Counted from the first letter of the stretch, positions 25,937 to 34,408 are shown. The stretch is DNA of 64,000 bases from Clavibacter sp. A6099 (GCF_021919125.1 NZ_CP083439.1:2232001-2296000); one strand, 5' to 3'. Translations and numbers: made by a program. The notes: a model not told the origin generated them from the letters alone.

Positions 25937-26425
25937 TCAGCGGCGCGTGCCGACGAGGCGCTGCGGGCCCGTGGTAACTGGCTGCGGGCGCCGGCGGAGC
26001 GCGCGGCGGCGGGCGTTCTCGGAGCGGGCCGTGAGGATCAGGACCACCACGACGCCGACGAGGGCGCCGAGGCCGTTGTGCACGATGTCGCGGACGTCGG
26101 AGACGCGGGTGGGCAGGAACGCCTGCGCGGTCTCGATCAGCGCCGAGAGGCCGACGCCGAGCGCGATCGCGAGCCACCAGCGCGACCGGCCGAGGAGCAG
26201 CACGAGGAACATGCCGACGGGCACGAACATCGCGACGTTGGCGGCGCCCTCGACGGCGGAGTACGTGATCCACGAGGTGCCGTCGTGCCGGTGGAGCGCG
26301 CGGAGGGCGCGGAAGAGGTAGCCGTCGATGCGGCGGTCGTAGGGCTCCGGCGACAGCGTGATCCACGCGACCAGGCCGAGGTACAGGGCCGTCGCGGTTC
26401 CGAGGACGGGGTGGCGGAGGAGCAT
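25937..26425 (-). CDS. VanZ family membrane protein
   Basis: 162-residue membrane protein with about four helices. Typical VanZ landmarks: LYLGLVAWITLSPEP, EGAANVAMFVPVGMFLVLLL (the N-x-x-x-F-x-P-x-G motif), LSALIETAQAFLPTRVSDVRDIVHNGLGALVG (the E-x-x-Q-x-x-x-P-x-R-x-x-x-x-x-D pattern). VanZ of enterococci gives low-level teicoplanin resistance; most chromosomal homologues have unknown roles. ATG 26425 chosen; the upstream in-frame part is basic noise. C-terminus is Arg-rich. Confidence 0.85.
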   Translation of the reverse strand: MLLRHPVLGTATALYLGLVAWITLSPEPYDRRIDGYLFRALRALHRHDGTSWITYSAVEGAANVAMFVPVGMFLVLLLGRSRWWLAIALGVGLSALIETAQAFLPTRVSDVRDIVHNGLGALVGVVVVLILTARSENARRRALRRRPQPVTTGPQRLVGTRR

Positions 26426-26668
26426 CCGTCCATCATCCGGGCTCGCCCCTGTGCGCCGGATCCGCCGGAGGTGCCGGTTCCGTGACTCCCTGTTGCGGCC
26501 GACCCGTCCTCGCGGATGACCCGGTGGGACCATGTGCGTGCAGCGCATCCCGCGAAGCCTCGCGTCCCACCCGCATCCGCGGCCGGACACCGCCTGCGAT
26601 CAGTTCCCGCTCGCCGCGGGCGGTCGTCCGAGGCCGCCCGACGGCACGAGAGACCCGCGGAGGTCCCC

Positions 26669-27928
26669 ATGCTCGACAGCACCGACCGGATCCAGACGTC
26701 CCACGCCGGCAGCCTGCCGCGGACGGACGCGCTCATCGCCGCCAACGCGGCGCGCGCCGACAGCAGGAAGGCCGTGCTCGTCGGCGGCGACGCATCGGCC
26801 GCGCCGGCCCCCGCCCCGGCCGACGACGGCCTCGACGCCGTGCTCGCCGACGCGGTCGACGGCCTCGTCGCCCGCCAGCGCGAGGTCGGGATCACCGTGC
26901 CGGGCGACGGCGAGTACGGCAAGGCCATGTCGAGCGCGATCGACTACGGCGCCTGGTGGTCGTACTCGTTCCAGCGCCTGAGCGGGCTCGAGCTCGTGCC
27001 GGGCGGCCCGTTCTCCTCGGAGCCCGTGCGCAGCTCGCCCGGGGACGTGCGGCTGACGACCTTCCCCGACCGCCGCGACTGGACGATCTTCGCCGACGCC
27101 TACCGGGATCCGTCGAGCGGCATCACCGTGGGCGACGCGCCCATCGAGTTCCCGAGCGCCACCGGGCCCGTCTCCTACACGGGGCACGCCGCGATCCAGG
27201 CCGACATCGCGCACCTGAAGCACGCCCTCGACGCGAACGGGTACGAGGAGGGCTTCATCACCTCCCTCTCCCCCGGCAGCGCCTCGCGCATCGGCAACCT
27301 GCACTACGCGACCGAGGAGGAGTTCATCTGGGCCTGCGCGGACGCGATGCGCGAGGAGTACGTCGCGATCATCGACGCGGGGCTAGTGCTGCAGATCGAC
27401 GACCCGTCCATCGCGGAGAACTGGGACCAGATCAACCCGGAGCCGAGCGTGGAGGACTACCTGGCGTTCACGCGGATCCGCGTGGAGGCGCTCAACCACG
27501 CGCTGCGCGGGCTGCCACAGGAGCGGATCCGCTTCCACCTCTGTTGGGGCTCGTGGCACGGGCCGCACACGACCGACATCGAGTTCCGGCACCTGGTGCG
27601 GACGATGCTCGAGATCGACGCGGGCGCGTACTCGTTCGAGGGCGCGAACGCGCGGCACGAGCACGAGTGGCGCGTGTGGGAGGACGTGGAGCTGCCCGAC
27701 GGGAAGCTCATCGTGCCGGGCGTGGTCGGGCACGCGACCAACGTGGTCGAGCACCCGGAGCTCGTGGCCGACCGGATCGAGCGCTACGCGCGGCTCGTGG
27801 GCCGGGAGCGCGTGATCGCGTCGACCGACTGCGGGCTCGGCGGGCGGATCCACCCGCAGATCGCGTGGGCGAAGCTCGAGAGCCTGGCGCAGGGCGCGGA
27901 GATCGCGACCCGGCGGCTCTGGAGCTGA
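26669..27928 (+). CDS. Cobalamin-independent methionine synthase family protein (MetE C-terminal domain only)
   Basis: 419-residue protein equal to the catalytic barrel of MetE, without its N-terminal half. Zinc ligands are in place: FHLCWGSWHG gives His 290 and Cys 292, a Glu lies in AGAYSFEGANARHEHEW, and the last Cys is in STDCGLGG. N-terminal RIQTSHAGSLPRTDAL is the usual substrate-binding start. These short proteins may be core methionine synthases using another methyl donor, or Zn thiol transferases such as epoxyalkane:CoM transferase relatives. ATG 26669 follows GCGGAGGT. Converges with apt. Confidence 0.85.
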   Translation: MLDSTDRIQTSHAGSLPRTDALIAANAARADSRKAVLVGGDASAAPAPAPADDGLDAVLADAVDGLVARQREVGITVPGDGEYGKAMSSAIDYGAWWSYSFQRLSGLELVPGGPFSSEPVRSSPGDVRLTTFPDRRDWTIFADAYRDPSSGITVGDAPIEFPSATGPVSYTGHAAIQADIAHLKHALDANGYEEGFITSLSPGSASRIGNLHYATEEEFIWACADAMREEYVAIIDAGLVLQIDDPSIAENWDQINPEPSVEDYLAFTRIRVEALNHALRGLPQERIRFHLCWGSWHGPHTTDIEFRHLVRTMLEIDAGAYSFEGANARHEHEWRVWEDVELPDGKLIVPGVVGHATNVVEHPELVADRIERYARLVGRERVIASTDCGLGGRIHPQIAWAKLESLAQGAEIATRRLWS

Positions 27929-27941
27929 TCGCGCGGGCGGG

Positions 27942-28469
27942 TCAGAGCGAGAGGATCGCGTGCACGTCGTGGCCGGCCAGGCGCGCGCGGCCGCCGAGGT
28001 CCGCGAGCTCCAGCACCACGCCGATCCCGGCGACCTCGTAGCCGGCGCGCTCCAGCAGGCGCGCGGCCGCCTCGAGGGTGCCGCCGGTGGCGAGGACGTC
28101 GTCGAGGAGCAGCACGCGGGATCCGGGCGCCAGCTGGCCCGGGTGGAGCTCGATGGCCGCCTCGCCGTACTCGAGCGCGTAGGTCTCGCGGAGCACCTCG
28201 CCGGGCAGCTTGCCTGCCTTGCGCACCGCGAGCGTGCCGACGCCGGACGCGTAGGCGGCGGCCGCCGCGAGCAGGAAGCCGCGCGCCTCGACGCCCGCGA
28301 CGGCGTCGACCGGTCCGCCTGCGGCCACGAGGTCGTCGACCACGGCGCGGAGGCCGGCGCCGTCGGCGAGCACGGGCGTGAGGTCGCGGAACAGGATCCC
28401 CGGCTGCGGGAAGTCGGGGACGGTGAGCAGGAGGGAGCGGACGAGGTCGGATGCGGGGGTCTCGGGCAC
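27942..28469 (-). CDS. apt: Adenine phosphoribosyltransferase
   Basis: Purine-salvage enzyme forming AMP from adenine and PRPP; 175 residues. The PRPP-binding loop VLLLDDVLATGGT is intact (near residues 121-133), the adenine-binding N-terminal part FPQPGILFRDLTPVLADG is present, and the flexible loop is RKAGKLPGEVLRETYALEYG. GTG 28469 starts VPETPASDLV. Ends 13 bases from the MetE-like gene on the other strand. In many bacteria apt lies near relA or secDF; here it does not. Confidence 0.95.
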   Translation of the reverse strand: MPETPASDLVRSLLLTVPDFPQPGILFRDLTPVLADGAGLRAVVDDLVAAGGPVDAVAGVEARGFLLAAAAAYASGVGTLAVRKAGKLPGEVLRETYALEYGEAAIELHPGQLAPGSRVLLLDDVLATGGTLEAAARLLERAGYEVAGIGVVLELADLGGRARLAGHDVHAILSL

Positions 28470-28529
28470 CCGACAACGGTAGTCGGTGGCCGGGCGGCGG
28501 CGATCCGTCAGGCGGCCGGGAGCGCGCCC

Positions 28530-28535
28530 TATCGT
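28530..28535 (+). promoter_or_regulatory. Putative leaderless -10 (TATCGT)
   Basis: TATCGT, 6 bases (GGAGCG), ATG at 28542. The spacer also contains GGAG, but too close to the start to act as a normal ribosome site. Confidence 0.45.
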
Positions 28536-28541
28536 GGAGCG

Positions 28542-29012
28542 ATGCGCCCCTCCCGCCTCGCCGCCGTGTCCGTCGTCGCCGTCGCGGTCGGCGCCCTGTC
28601 CGCCTGCGCTCCGCCTGCCGTCGACCAGGGGGCGCTCGAGCGGTGGCACGCGGAGCGCGCCGCTCGCGGGGCCGACGACGGGAGCGTGACCGTGCTCACC
28701 TCGACCGCTCCCGCGGGCGCGACGGGAGACCGTGTCGGCGCCGACCTCGCCGCGCCCGTGATCCCGACCTCCCTGACGTTCGAGTGCTTCGGCGAGGGGA
28801 CCGTCAGCCTGCAGGTCGACGGCGCCACGGTGGACGGATCGCGGAGCACCACGACGACGGTCGGCCCGCTCGACTGCGCGGACGGGCCGCACGAGCTCGA
28901 CCCGACCTCGGTCGGCCGGACCGCGGTCGCCCGCGTCGGCGCGATCGGGTACCGCGCCGACCGGGACACCGCGTGGTCGCTCACGGTGCACGGGGATCCT
29001 GTCGGACCCTGA
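28542..29012 (+). CDS. Small lipoprotein, function unknown
   Basis: 156-residue exported lipoprotein. Signal peptide with lipobox LSAC (Cys 22). The mature part is beta-rich (TSLTFECFGEGTVSLQVDGATVDG ... TTTTVGPLDCADGPHEL) with two cysteines that probably pair. No family recognised. Monocistronic, with a probable leaderless start. Confidence 0.7.
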   Translation: MRPSRLAAVSVVAVAVGALSACAPPAVDQGALERWHAERAARGADDGSVTVLTSTAPAGATGDRVGADLAAPVIPTSLTFECFGEGTVSLQVDGATVDGSRSTTTTVGPLDCADGPHELDPTSVGRTAVARVGAIGYRADRDTAWSLTVHGDPVGP

Positions 29013-29055
29013 CACGACCGCGGCGCCGGACGGGCGCTCCCCAGCGACGCGCTCC

Positions 29056-29061
29056 TAGGCT
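29056..29061 (+). promoter_or_regulatory. Putative -10 element (TAGGCT)
   Basis: TAGGCT 50 bases before TTG 29112. The leader carries GGAGGAGC as ribosome site. Confidence 0.45.
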
Positions 29062-29111
29062 GGCGGCCGCGGTGGCACCCCGGCGCCGCGACCGCCACGG
29101 AGGAGCAGCCA

Positions 29112-29843
29112 TTGGACCCCGTCGAGATCGTCCGCGACGTCGTCGCGCGCGCGACCGCCGTCGAGGCGCCGCTCGATGCGGGACCCGCGCTCGTCGCCGT
29201 CGCGCTCGCCGCGGTGCTCGTACTCCTGCCCGCCGCGTGGCGGCTCACCCGGCACGCGGTGACGATCGTGCACGAGGGCGGCCACGGCCTCGCGGCGACG
29301 CTGAGCGGACGGCGGCTCGCGGGGATCCGGCTGCACTCGGACACCTCGGGCCTCACCGTGAGCGTCGGCCGACCGCGCGGGCCCGGCATGGTGATCACGC
29401 TGCTGGCGGGCTACCCCGCGCCGGCGCTCGCGGGGCTGGGTGCCGCCTGGCTCGCAGGATCCGGTCGCTCGGCGGCCGTCCTGTGGCTCTGGCTGCTGCT
29501 GCTCGCCCTCGTCGTGATCCAGGTGCGCAACTGGTTCGGACTGTGGTCGTGCCTCGTCGCCGGCGTCGTGGTCGGCGTGGTGGCGGGCGCGGCCCCGATC
29601 GTCGTGCAGGGCGTCGCGGCGCACGCCCTCGCGCTGTTCTTGCTGCTCGGCGCGCTGCGGGCGACGCTCGAGCTGCAGCGGTCGCGGTCCCGACGGGGCG
29701 GCGGCGCGTCCGACGCGGACCAGCTCGGGCGGCTGACGCACCTGCCGGGGATCCTGTGGGTCGGCGTGCTCGTCGTCGTCGCGGCCGCGTGCCTCGTCGC
29801 GGGCGTCGTGCTGCTCGGGATCCCGGCGTTGCTCGGGCGCTGA
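29112..29843 (+). CDS. M50B-like integral membrane metalloprotease
   Basis: 243-residue membrane protein with zinc motif HEGGH at residues 54-58, inside VTIVHEGGHGLAATLSGRR. Several hydrophobic helices follow (about residues 93-120, 125-145, 150-175, 222-241). The layout fits the peptidase_M50B-like family, thought to be site-2-type proteases, though activity is unproven. Starts with TTG 29112 after a strong GGAGGAG site. Converges on the aldo/keto reductase across a hairpin. Confidence 0.75.
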   Translation: MDPVEIVRDVVARATAVEAPLDAGPALVAVALAAVLVLLPAAWRLTRHAVTIVHEGGHGLAATLSGRRLAGIRLHSDTSGLTVSVGRPRGPGMVITLLAGYPAPALAGLGAAWLAGSGRSAAVLWLWLLLLALVVIQVRNWFGLWSCLVAGVVVGVVAGAAPIVVQGVAAHALALFLLLGALRATLELQRSRSRRGGGASDADQLGRLTHLPGILWVGVLVVVAAACLVAGVVLLGIPALLGR

Positions 29844-29861
29844 CCCGCCCCGCATAGGCCG

Positions 29862-29894
29862 CGGCCGCCGCGCCCCGGAGGGACGCGACGGCCG
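29862..29894. terminator. Terminator hairpin between convergent genes
   Basis: 15-bp stem (29862-29876 with 29880-29894), loop GGA. Two positions pair only as G-U on the minus-strand RNA, so it is strongest as terminator for the aldo/keto reductase gene. Confidence 0.5.
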
Positions 29895-29914
29895 AGCGAG
29901 CCATGACGAGAGCG

Positions 29915-30748
29915 CTACATCTCCTCGTGCGTGTCCGGGTCGCCGTCCCAGAGGCGCGACTGCGGACCGGAGCCGATCGCGCGCACCTCCTCCTCGGTGA
30001 GCTCGAACCCGAAGACGTCGAGGTTCTGGCGCTGGCGCTCGGGATCCGTCGACCGCGGGATCGGCAGCGCGCCCGACTGGACGTGCCAGCGGAGCACGGC
30101 CTGCGTCGGGGTGACGCCGTGCGCCTCGGCGGCGGCGACGACGGCCGGGTCCTGCATGAGCTGCTCGCGCGTGCCGAGCGGGGACCAGCTCTCCGTCACG
30201 ATGCCGTGCTCGGCGTGGAAGGCGCGGAGATCCGCCTGCGCGAACGTCGGGTGCAGCTCCACCTGGTTGACGACGGGCAGCACGCCCGTCTCGTCATGCA
30301 GGCGCGTGAGGTGCGCGGGCGTGAAGTTCGAGACGCCGATGGACCGGACGAGGCCGCGCTCCTTCAGCTCGACGAACGCGCGCCAGCTGTCGACGTACCT
30401 GTCGACGCTCGGGTTCGGCCAGTGGATGAGGTACAGGTCCACGTAGTCGACGCCGAGCGACGCGCGCGACTCCTCGAAGGACGCGAGCGTCTCGTCGTAG
30501 CCGTGGTGGCGGCCGGGCAGCTTGGTGGTGAGGAAGAGCTCCTCGCGGGGGACGCCGGAGCGGCGCATCCCCTCGCCCACCGCGGCCTCGTTGCCGTAGT
30601 TGAGGGCCGTGTCGAGCAGGCGGTAGCCGGCACCGATCGCGCCGGAGACGAGCTCGGCGCCCGCGTCGTCGTCCAACCCGTACGTGCCGAGGCCGATGGC
30701 CGGGATGCGGTTCCCGTCGGACAGTTCCAGTGTGGGGATCGTGGTCAT
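29915..30748 (-). CDS. Aldo/keto reductase (2,5-diketo-D-gluconate reductase-like)
   Basis: 277-residue AKR5-type reductase. Tetrad: Asp and Tyr in RLLDTALNYGNEAAVG, Lys in FLTTKLPGRHHG, His in LYLIHWPNPSVD. NADPH-binding C-terminus includes LPIPRSTDPERQRQNLDVFGFEL. About 30 % shorter than the AKR at 13.7 kb and of a different subfamily. ATG 30748 has TAGCGT 6 bases upstream (leaderless). Physiological substrate unknown. Confidence 0.9.
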   Translation of the reverse strand: MTTIPTLELSDGNRIPAIGLGTYGLDDDAGAELVSGAIGAGYRLLDTALNYGNEAAVGEGMRRSGVPREELFLTTKLPGRHHGYDETLASFEESRASLGVDYVDLYLIHWPNPSVDRYVDSWRAFVELKERGLVRSIGVSNFTPAHLTRLHDETGVLPVVNQVELHPTFAQADLRAFHAEHGIVTESWSPLGTREQLMQDPAVVAAAEAHGVTPTQAVLRWHVQSGALPIPRSTDPERQRQNLDVFGFELTEEEVRAIGSGPQSRLWDGDPDTHEEM

Positions 30749-30754
30749 CCCCTC

Positions 30755-30760
30755 ACGCTA
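30755..30760 (-). promoter_or_regulatory. Putative leaderless -10 (TAGCGT)
   Basis: TAGCGT, 6 bases, ATG at 30748. Confidence 0.5.
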
Positions 30761-30770
30761 CGCCGGGGCG

Positions 30771-31385
30771 TCAGGCGCGGTCGGTGGGCGCGGATCCGGT
30801 GTCGGGGGCCGAGGCGACGGCCGCGTCGTCCGCCTCCGCCTCGGCAGCCGCCTCGCGCGCGTCGGCCACGTGGTCGCGCCCGAACACGGTCGTGAGGGCC
30901 CACGCGATCATGCCGCAGACGGTGAGGATGTCGGCCACGTTGAACACGGCGAACCACTCGACGGCGATGAAGTCGACCACGTGGCCGGACAGCGGGCCGT
31001 CCTCCGCGCGCGTGATCCGGTCGAAGAGGTTGCCGAGCGCGCCCGCGAGCACGGCCGAGAGCAGCAGCACCTGCAGGAGCGACGCGCGGTGCCGGATCTG
31101 CCACCCGACCCACACCGCGAGGCCGAGCGCGAGCGCCATGATCCCGACGGTGAGCAGCGGCCCCACCTCGGCGCCCATGCCGAAGGAGACGCCCGGGTTG
31201 TAGACGAGAGCGAAGCGCGCTGTCGGGAACAGCGGGATGGTCTCGCCGCCGCCGAGGGCGTCGACGGCCCAGCGCTTGCTGAGCTGGTCGAGGACGAACC
31301 CGACGACCACCACGACGACCGCGAGCGCCACGACGACGGGGCGGGAGGTGCGGGGACGGCGTGCGGCGGCGGGTGCGGTGGTCAC
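30771..31385 (-). CDS. lspA: Lipoprotein signal peptidase II
   Basis: Aspartic protease that removes signal peptides from prolipoproteins; 204 residues, four membrane helices. Both catalytic Asp regions are seen: GNLFDRITRAEDGPLSGHVVDF and FAVFNVADILTVCG, plus the conserved NPGVSFGM. Basic N-terminus (RRPRTSRP) and an acidic Ala/Glu-rich cytoplasmic tail. Start is GTG 31385. Serves the lipoproteins encoded in this window (13021, 28542). Confidence 0.95.
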   Translation of the reverse strand: MTTAPAAARRPRTSRPVVVALAVVVVVVGFVLDQLSKRWAVDALGGGETIPLFPTARFALVYNPGVSFGMGAEVGPLLTVGIMALALGLAVWVGWQIRHRASLLQVLLLSAVLAGALGNLFDRITRAEDGPLSGHVVDFIAVEWFAVFNVADILTVCGMIAWALTTVFGRDHVADAREAAAEAEADDAAVASAPDTGSAPTDRA

Positions 31386-31391
31386 GCGACG

Positions 31392-31397
31392 AGCCTA
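31392..31397 (-). promoter_or_regulatory. Putative leaderless -10 (TAGGCT) for lspA
   Basis: TAGGCT, 6 bases, GTG at 31385. The TAG of the hexamer is also the stop codon of the upstream gene. Confidence 0.5.
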
Positions 31398-31922
31398 GGC
31401 GGTGGTCGCGGCCGGATCCTCCGGGTCGCCGGCATCGGACGGCGCGATGGGCGCGGCGGCCGCCCGGTCGCGGATCCGCGTGGCCGCCTCCCGCGGGAAC
31501 GTGCTGCGGACGAGGTGGCGGGTGCCGTCGGCCGACTCGATCGCGACCGCGGGGCCCGCGTCGAGCAGGATCGCCGCGCCGCCGCCCGGGAGCGATCGGA
31601 CGCCGATGCCGCCGACGGTCCGCGGGCGGAGGTGGTCGACGACCGTGCAGTCCGCGACGGCGGAGTACGGGATCCGGATGCGCTTCAGCGGCACGAGCGC
31701 CACCTCGACCTCATCCGCGTCGAGCGTGATGCGGATCCGGAGCGAGCCGACGACGGCGCCAGCCGCCACCAGCAGGACGGCGACGACCACGCCGAGCGCG
31801 GAGCCCCCGGTGGCGATGAGGGCGACGAGGCCGACCACCGCGACCGCGAGCCCCACGATGCGGACGGCGCGCGGCGCCGGCGTGGTCTGGCGGAAGCGCG
31901 CGTCGGGTGAGGGCGTGGTCAC
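31395..31922 (-). CDS. Membrane protein with PH-like C-terminal domain, function unknown
   Basis: 175-residue protein with two close membrane helices (about residues 19-40 and 42-60) followed by a soluble beta-rich domain: SLRIRITLDADEVEVALVPLKRIRIPYSAVADC and AAILLDAGPAVAIESADGTR. This resembles bacterial PH-like (bPH2/DUF-type) modules attached to two helices, a tentative call. GTG 31922 has TAGGGT 6 bases upstream. Confidence 0.7.
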   Translation of the reverse strand: MTTPSPDARFRQTTPAPRAVRIVGLAVAVVGLVALIATGGSALGVVVAVLLVAAGAVVGSLRIRITLDADEVEVALVPLKRIRIPYSAVADCTVVDHLRPRTVGGIGVRSLPGGGAAILLDAGPAVAIESADGTRHLVRSTFPREAATRIRDRAAAAPIAPSDAGDPEDPAATTA

Positions 31923-31928
31923 GCCCTC

Positions 31929-31934
31929 ACCCTA
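31929..31934 (-). promoter_or_regulatory. Putative leaderless -10 (TAGGGT)
   Basis: TAGGGT, 6 bases, GTG at 31922. Confidence 0.5.
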
Positions 31935-31971
31935 GGCGCGCGGGCCGTCCGGTCCGCGGTGCCGCGACGGG

Positions 31972-32538
31972 TCAGGCGTGCTGCTCGTCGTGCTCGCCCT
32001 CGGCGATCTCCTCGATCAGCTTCGCGTTGAACGCGGGCAGGTCGTCGGGGTTGCGGCTGGTGACGAAGCCGCTGTCGACGACGACCTCCTCGTCGACCCA
32101 CTCGGCGCCCGCGTTGCGGAGGTCGGTGGCGAGGGTCGGGTACGAGGTCATGCGGCGGCCGTCGACCACGCCGGCCTCGATGAGGATCCACGGCGCGTGG
32201 CAGATGGACGCGACGGGCTTGCCCGCCGTGAAGAAGGCCTTGGCGAAGGCGACCGAGTCGGCGTCAACGCGGAGGTCGTCCGCGTTCACGACGCCGCCGG
32301 GCAGCACGAGGCCGTCGTAGTCGGCCGCGTCGGCGTCCTTCACCTGCACGTCCACGTCGAACGTGTCGGCCTTGTCGATGTGGTTGAGACCCTGCACCGT
32401 GTCCGACTTCGGGGACACGAGGACGGGCTTCCCGCCGGCCTCCTGCACGGCCTTCCACGGCTCCGTGAGCTCGACCTGCTCGAAGCCGTCCGTCAGCAGG
32501 AAGGCCACCGTGCGGCCCTGGATGCTCTCTCCGGTCAT
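31972..32538 (-). CDS. DJ-1/PfpI family protein (type 1 glutamine amidotransferase-like)
   Basis: 188-residue protein of the PfpI/YhbO class. Nucleophile elbow ASICHAPW gives Cys 113 followed by His 114, and the partner Glu 20 lies in LTDGFEQVE. LVLPGGVVNADDLR is the family GG loop. Members act as stress-protective deglycases or chaperones (debated) or proteases. ATG 32538 follows AGGAGGAAC. SMP-30 gene lies upstream on the same strand, 53 bases away. Confidence 0.9.
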   Translation of the reverse strand: MTGESIQGRTVAFLLTDGFEQVELTEPWKAVQEAGGKPVLVSPKSDTVQGLNHIDKADTFDVDVQVKDADAADYDGLVLPGGVVNADDLRVDADSVAFAKAFFTAGKPVASICHAPWILIEAGVVDGRRMTSYPTLATDLRNAGAEWVDEEVVVDSGFVTSRNPDDLPAFNAKLIEEIAEGEHDEQHA

Positions 32539-32588
32539 GTGCGTTCCTCCTCGTGAGAGTGTCGCCGCCCGGTCGGACGGCCTCCTCG

Positions 32589-32594
32589 ACGCTA
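32589..32594 (-). promoter_or_regulatory. Putative -10 element (TAGCGT) for the DJ-1/PfpI gene
   Basis: TAGCGT 50 bases before ATG 32538, overlapping the SMP-30 stop; the leader contains AGGAGG. Confidence 0.35.
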
Positions 32595-33494
32595 CGCCCG
32601 CCGGGCGTCGTCGACCACGGTGCGGAAGACGTTCACGGGCCGCCCGGAGACGCCGGTGTCGATCGCGAAGACGCCGCCCGAGAGCGGGTGCTCCTCCAGC
32701 TGCTCCTCCGTGAGGTTCTCGCGCGCGGTGCCGATGACGAGGGTGCGGAGGTCGGGTCCGGCGAAGGCCACCGAGGTGACGTTCGGCGCCGGGATCGCGA
32801 TCTCCAGGTCCTTCGTGCCGTCGGGCGCCCAGCGGACGACCTTGCCGCCGCCGTAGATCCCGTTCCACGCGTAGCCGTCGACGTCGAGGGTGAGGCCGTC
32901 GCTCATCTCGCCGTGGATCCAGCGCTCGAGCTCGCCGAGCTCGCCGTCGGCCGAGTAGGGGGCGCGGTAGACGGTCTGCGCGCCGGTGTCGGTGAGGATC
33001 ATGGTCCGGCCGCCGTCGATCCACTCGAAGCCGTTGGTGACCGCGAAGCCGCCGAGGAGCGTGCGCAGGGCGCCGGATCCGTCGACGGAGTAGACGGCCC
33101 CGTCCGGTTCGCCCTCGGTGACGTCCATGGATCCGACGACGAAGCGGCCCGCGGGATCGACCTTCCCCTCGTTGAGGCGCATGCCGTCGTGGGCGTGCTC
33201 GACCCGGGCGAGCTCCCGCGTGATGCGGCCGGCGCGGTCGACCAGCACGATGCGGTCGCCGAGCCCCGCGACGAAGCCGCCGTCGTCGGCCGGCTGGAAG
33301 GACGCGAGCGGCGGGGGCAGCTCGAGCACGGTGTCGTCGGATCCGTCGGCCGCGCCCTCCCACGGGCTGCGGTGCAGCGTGCCCGCGGTGATGTCGTTCC
33401 ACATCACGTCGCCGGCCGGATCCCACCAGAGGCTCTCGACGAGGATCGCGCGGGCGTCGCGCAGGACGCGGAGGTCGGAGGTGATGGCGGTCAT
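32592..33494 (-). CDS. SMP-30/gluconolactonase family protein
   Basis: Six-bladed propeller hydrolase of 300 residues. Metal-site landmarks: ILVESLWWDPAGDVMWNDI (Glu ligand), LNEGKVDPAGRFVVGSMD, NGFEWIDGGRTMILTDTG (Asn and Asp ligands). Likely a sugar lactonase; exact lactone unknown. ATG 33494 (starts MTAITSDLRV) is chosen over upstream in-frame starts, which add Arg/Ser-rich residues. TTGGCT lies 6 bases before it, a weak match to the leaderless pattern. Confidence 0.85.
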   Translation of the reverse strand: MTAITSDLRVLRDARAILVESLWWDPAGDVMWNDITAGTLHRSPWEGAADGSDDTVLELPPPLASFQPADDGGFVAGLGDRIVLVDRAGRITRELARVEHAHDGMRLNEGKVDPAGRFVVGSMDVTEGEPDGAVYSVDGSGALRTLLGGFAVTNGFEWIDGGRTMILTDTGAQTVYRAPYSADGELGELERWIHGEMSDGLTLDVDGYAWNGIYGGGKVVRWAPDGTKDLEIAIPAPNVTSVAFAGPDLRTLVIGTARENLTEEQLEEHPLSGGVFAIDTGVSGRPVNVFRTVVDDARRA

Positions 33495-33516
33495 GGATCC
33501 AGCCAAGCACCGGGAG

Positions 33517-33551
33517 CGCGGGTCGTCCGAGGAGCGAAGCGAGGACCCGCG
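33517..33551. repeat. Inverted repeat upstream of the SMP-30 gene
   Basis: Arms CGCGGGTC (33517-33524) and GACCCGCG (33544-33551) with a 19-base spacer, 23 bases before the SMP-30 ATG. Could be an operator or a hairpin. Confidence 0.3.
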
Positions 33552-33739
33552 TCGCTGGGCGCGGACTGTGAGCCCACTCATCGTTCGTGCGACGAGCAAG
33601 CTGCGGGCGTACCGTCGAAGACGAGGTCGGACGACGCGCGAGAGCGCGCCCGGCCAGCAGGGGCAGGATCCCACCGGACGCCGCCCCGCACGGATCGGGA
33701 ACCCCCGACCCCACGAACGAACAGAACGAGGAGTCGCAC

Positions 33740-34300
33740 ATGACCACGACCGTCGAACGCCCCACCAGCGCATCCGAGAAGGCCACCCAGCCCGAGGGCT
33801 CCAAGCCCACCAAGCGCCAGAACGCCGAGCGGGGCTTCAAGGCCTCCGAGCAGCTGCACGAGAACATGCAGAAGGTGCTCGTCGACCTGATCGAGCTGCA
33901 CATCCAGGGCAAGCAGGCGCACTGGAACGTCGTCGGCAAGAACTTCCGCGACCTGCACCTCCAGCTCGACGAGATCATCGACTCGGCGCGCGAGTTCAGC
34001 GACGACCTGGCCGAGCGCATGCGCGCCCTGCACGCCACGCCGGACGGCCGCAGCGACACGGTCGCCGAGACCACGACGCTCCCCGAGTACCCGCAGGGCG
34101 AGGTCGACACGGCCGAGACCGTGGACCTCGTCACCCAGCGCCTCGAGGCCGCCGTGCACACCATGCGCGAGGTGCACGACGACGTCGACGAGGAGGACCC
34201 GACCACCGCGGACCTGCTGCACGGCTTCATCACCGCGCTCGAGCAGTACGCGTGGATGGTCTCCGCGGAGAACCGCCGCGTCGGCTCGGTCGCGAAGTAG
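33740..34300 (+). CDS. dps: Dps family DNA-protection/ferritin-like protein
   Basis: 186-residue Dps. Ferroxidase residues are visible in ELHIQGKQAHWNVVGKNFRDLHLQLDEIIDSAREFSDDLAERM (His, His, Asp, Glu at the dimer interface). A 35-residue Lys/Thr/Pro-rich N-terminal tail (SEKATQPEGSKPTKRQNAER) could bind DNA, as in some actinobacterial Dps. Forms a 12-mer that stores iron and shields DNA. ATG 33740 follows GAGGAG. Ends at a textbook hairpin, so probably monocistronic. Confidence 0.95.
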   Translation: MTTTVERPTSASEKATQPEGSKPTKRQNAERGFKASEQLHENMQKVLVDLIELHIQGKQAHWNVVGKNFRDLHLQLDEIIDSAREFSDDLAERMRALHATPDGRSDTVAETTTLPEYPQGEVDTAETVDLVTQRLEAAVHTMREVHDDVDEEDPTTADLLHGFITALEQYAWMVSAENRRVGSVAK

Positions 34301-34315
34301 CACCGCTCCACCACC

Positions 34316-34343
34316 GAGGGCCGCACCACCAGGTGCGGCCCTC
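34316..34343 (+). terminator. Terminator hairpin after dps
   Basis: Perfect 12-bp stem GAGGGCCGCACC / GGTGCGGCCCTC with loop ACCA, 15 bases after the dps stop. No T-run. Confidence 0.8.
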
Positions 34344-34408
34344 GTCGCGTCCGCGGACGCATCGGACGATCAGCATCGACCGCCCCACGGGGCAGTGAGG
34401 AGACCGAG

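Noticed and set aside
26426-26668. Possible SAM-type riboswitch before the MetE-like gene
   Set aside because: Some GC hairpins and a GGTGGGACC stretch are present, but I cannot lay out the conserved core of SAM-I, SAM-IV or cobalamin riboswitches. An Infernal search against Rfam would decide.
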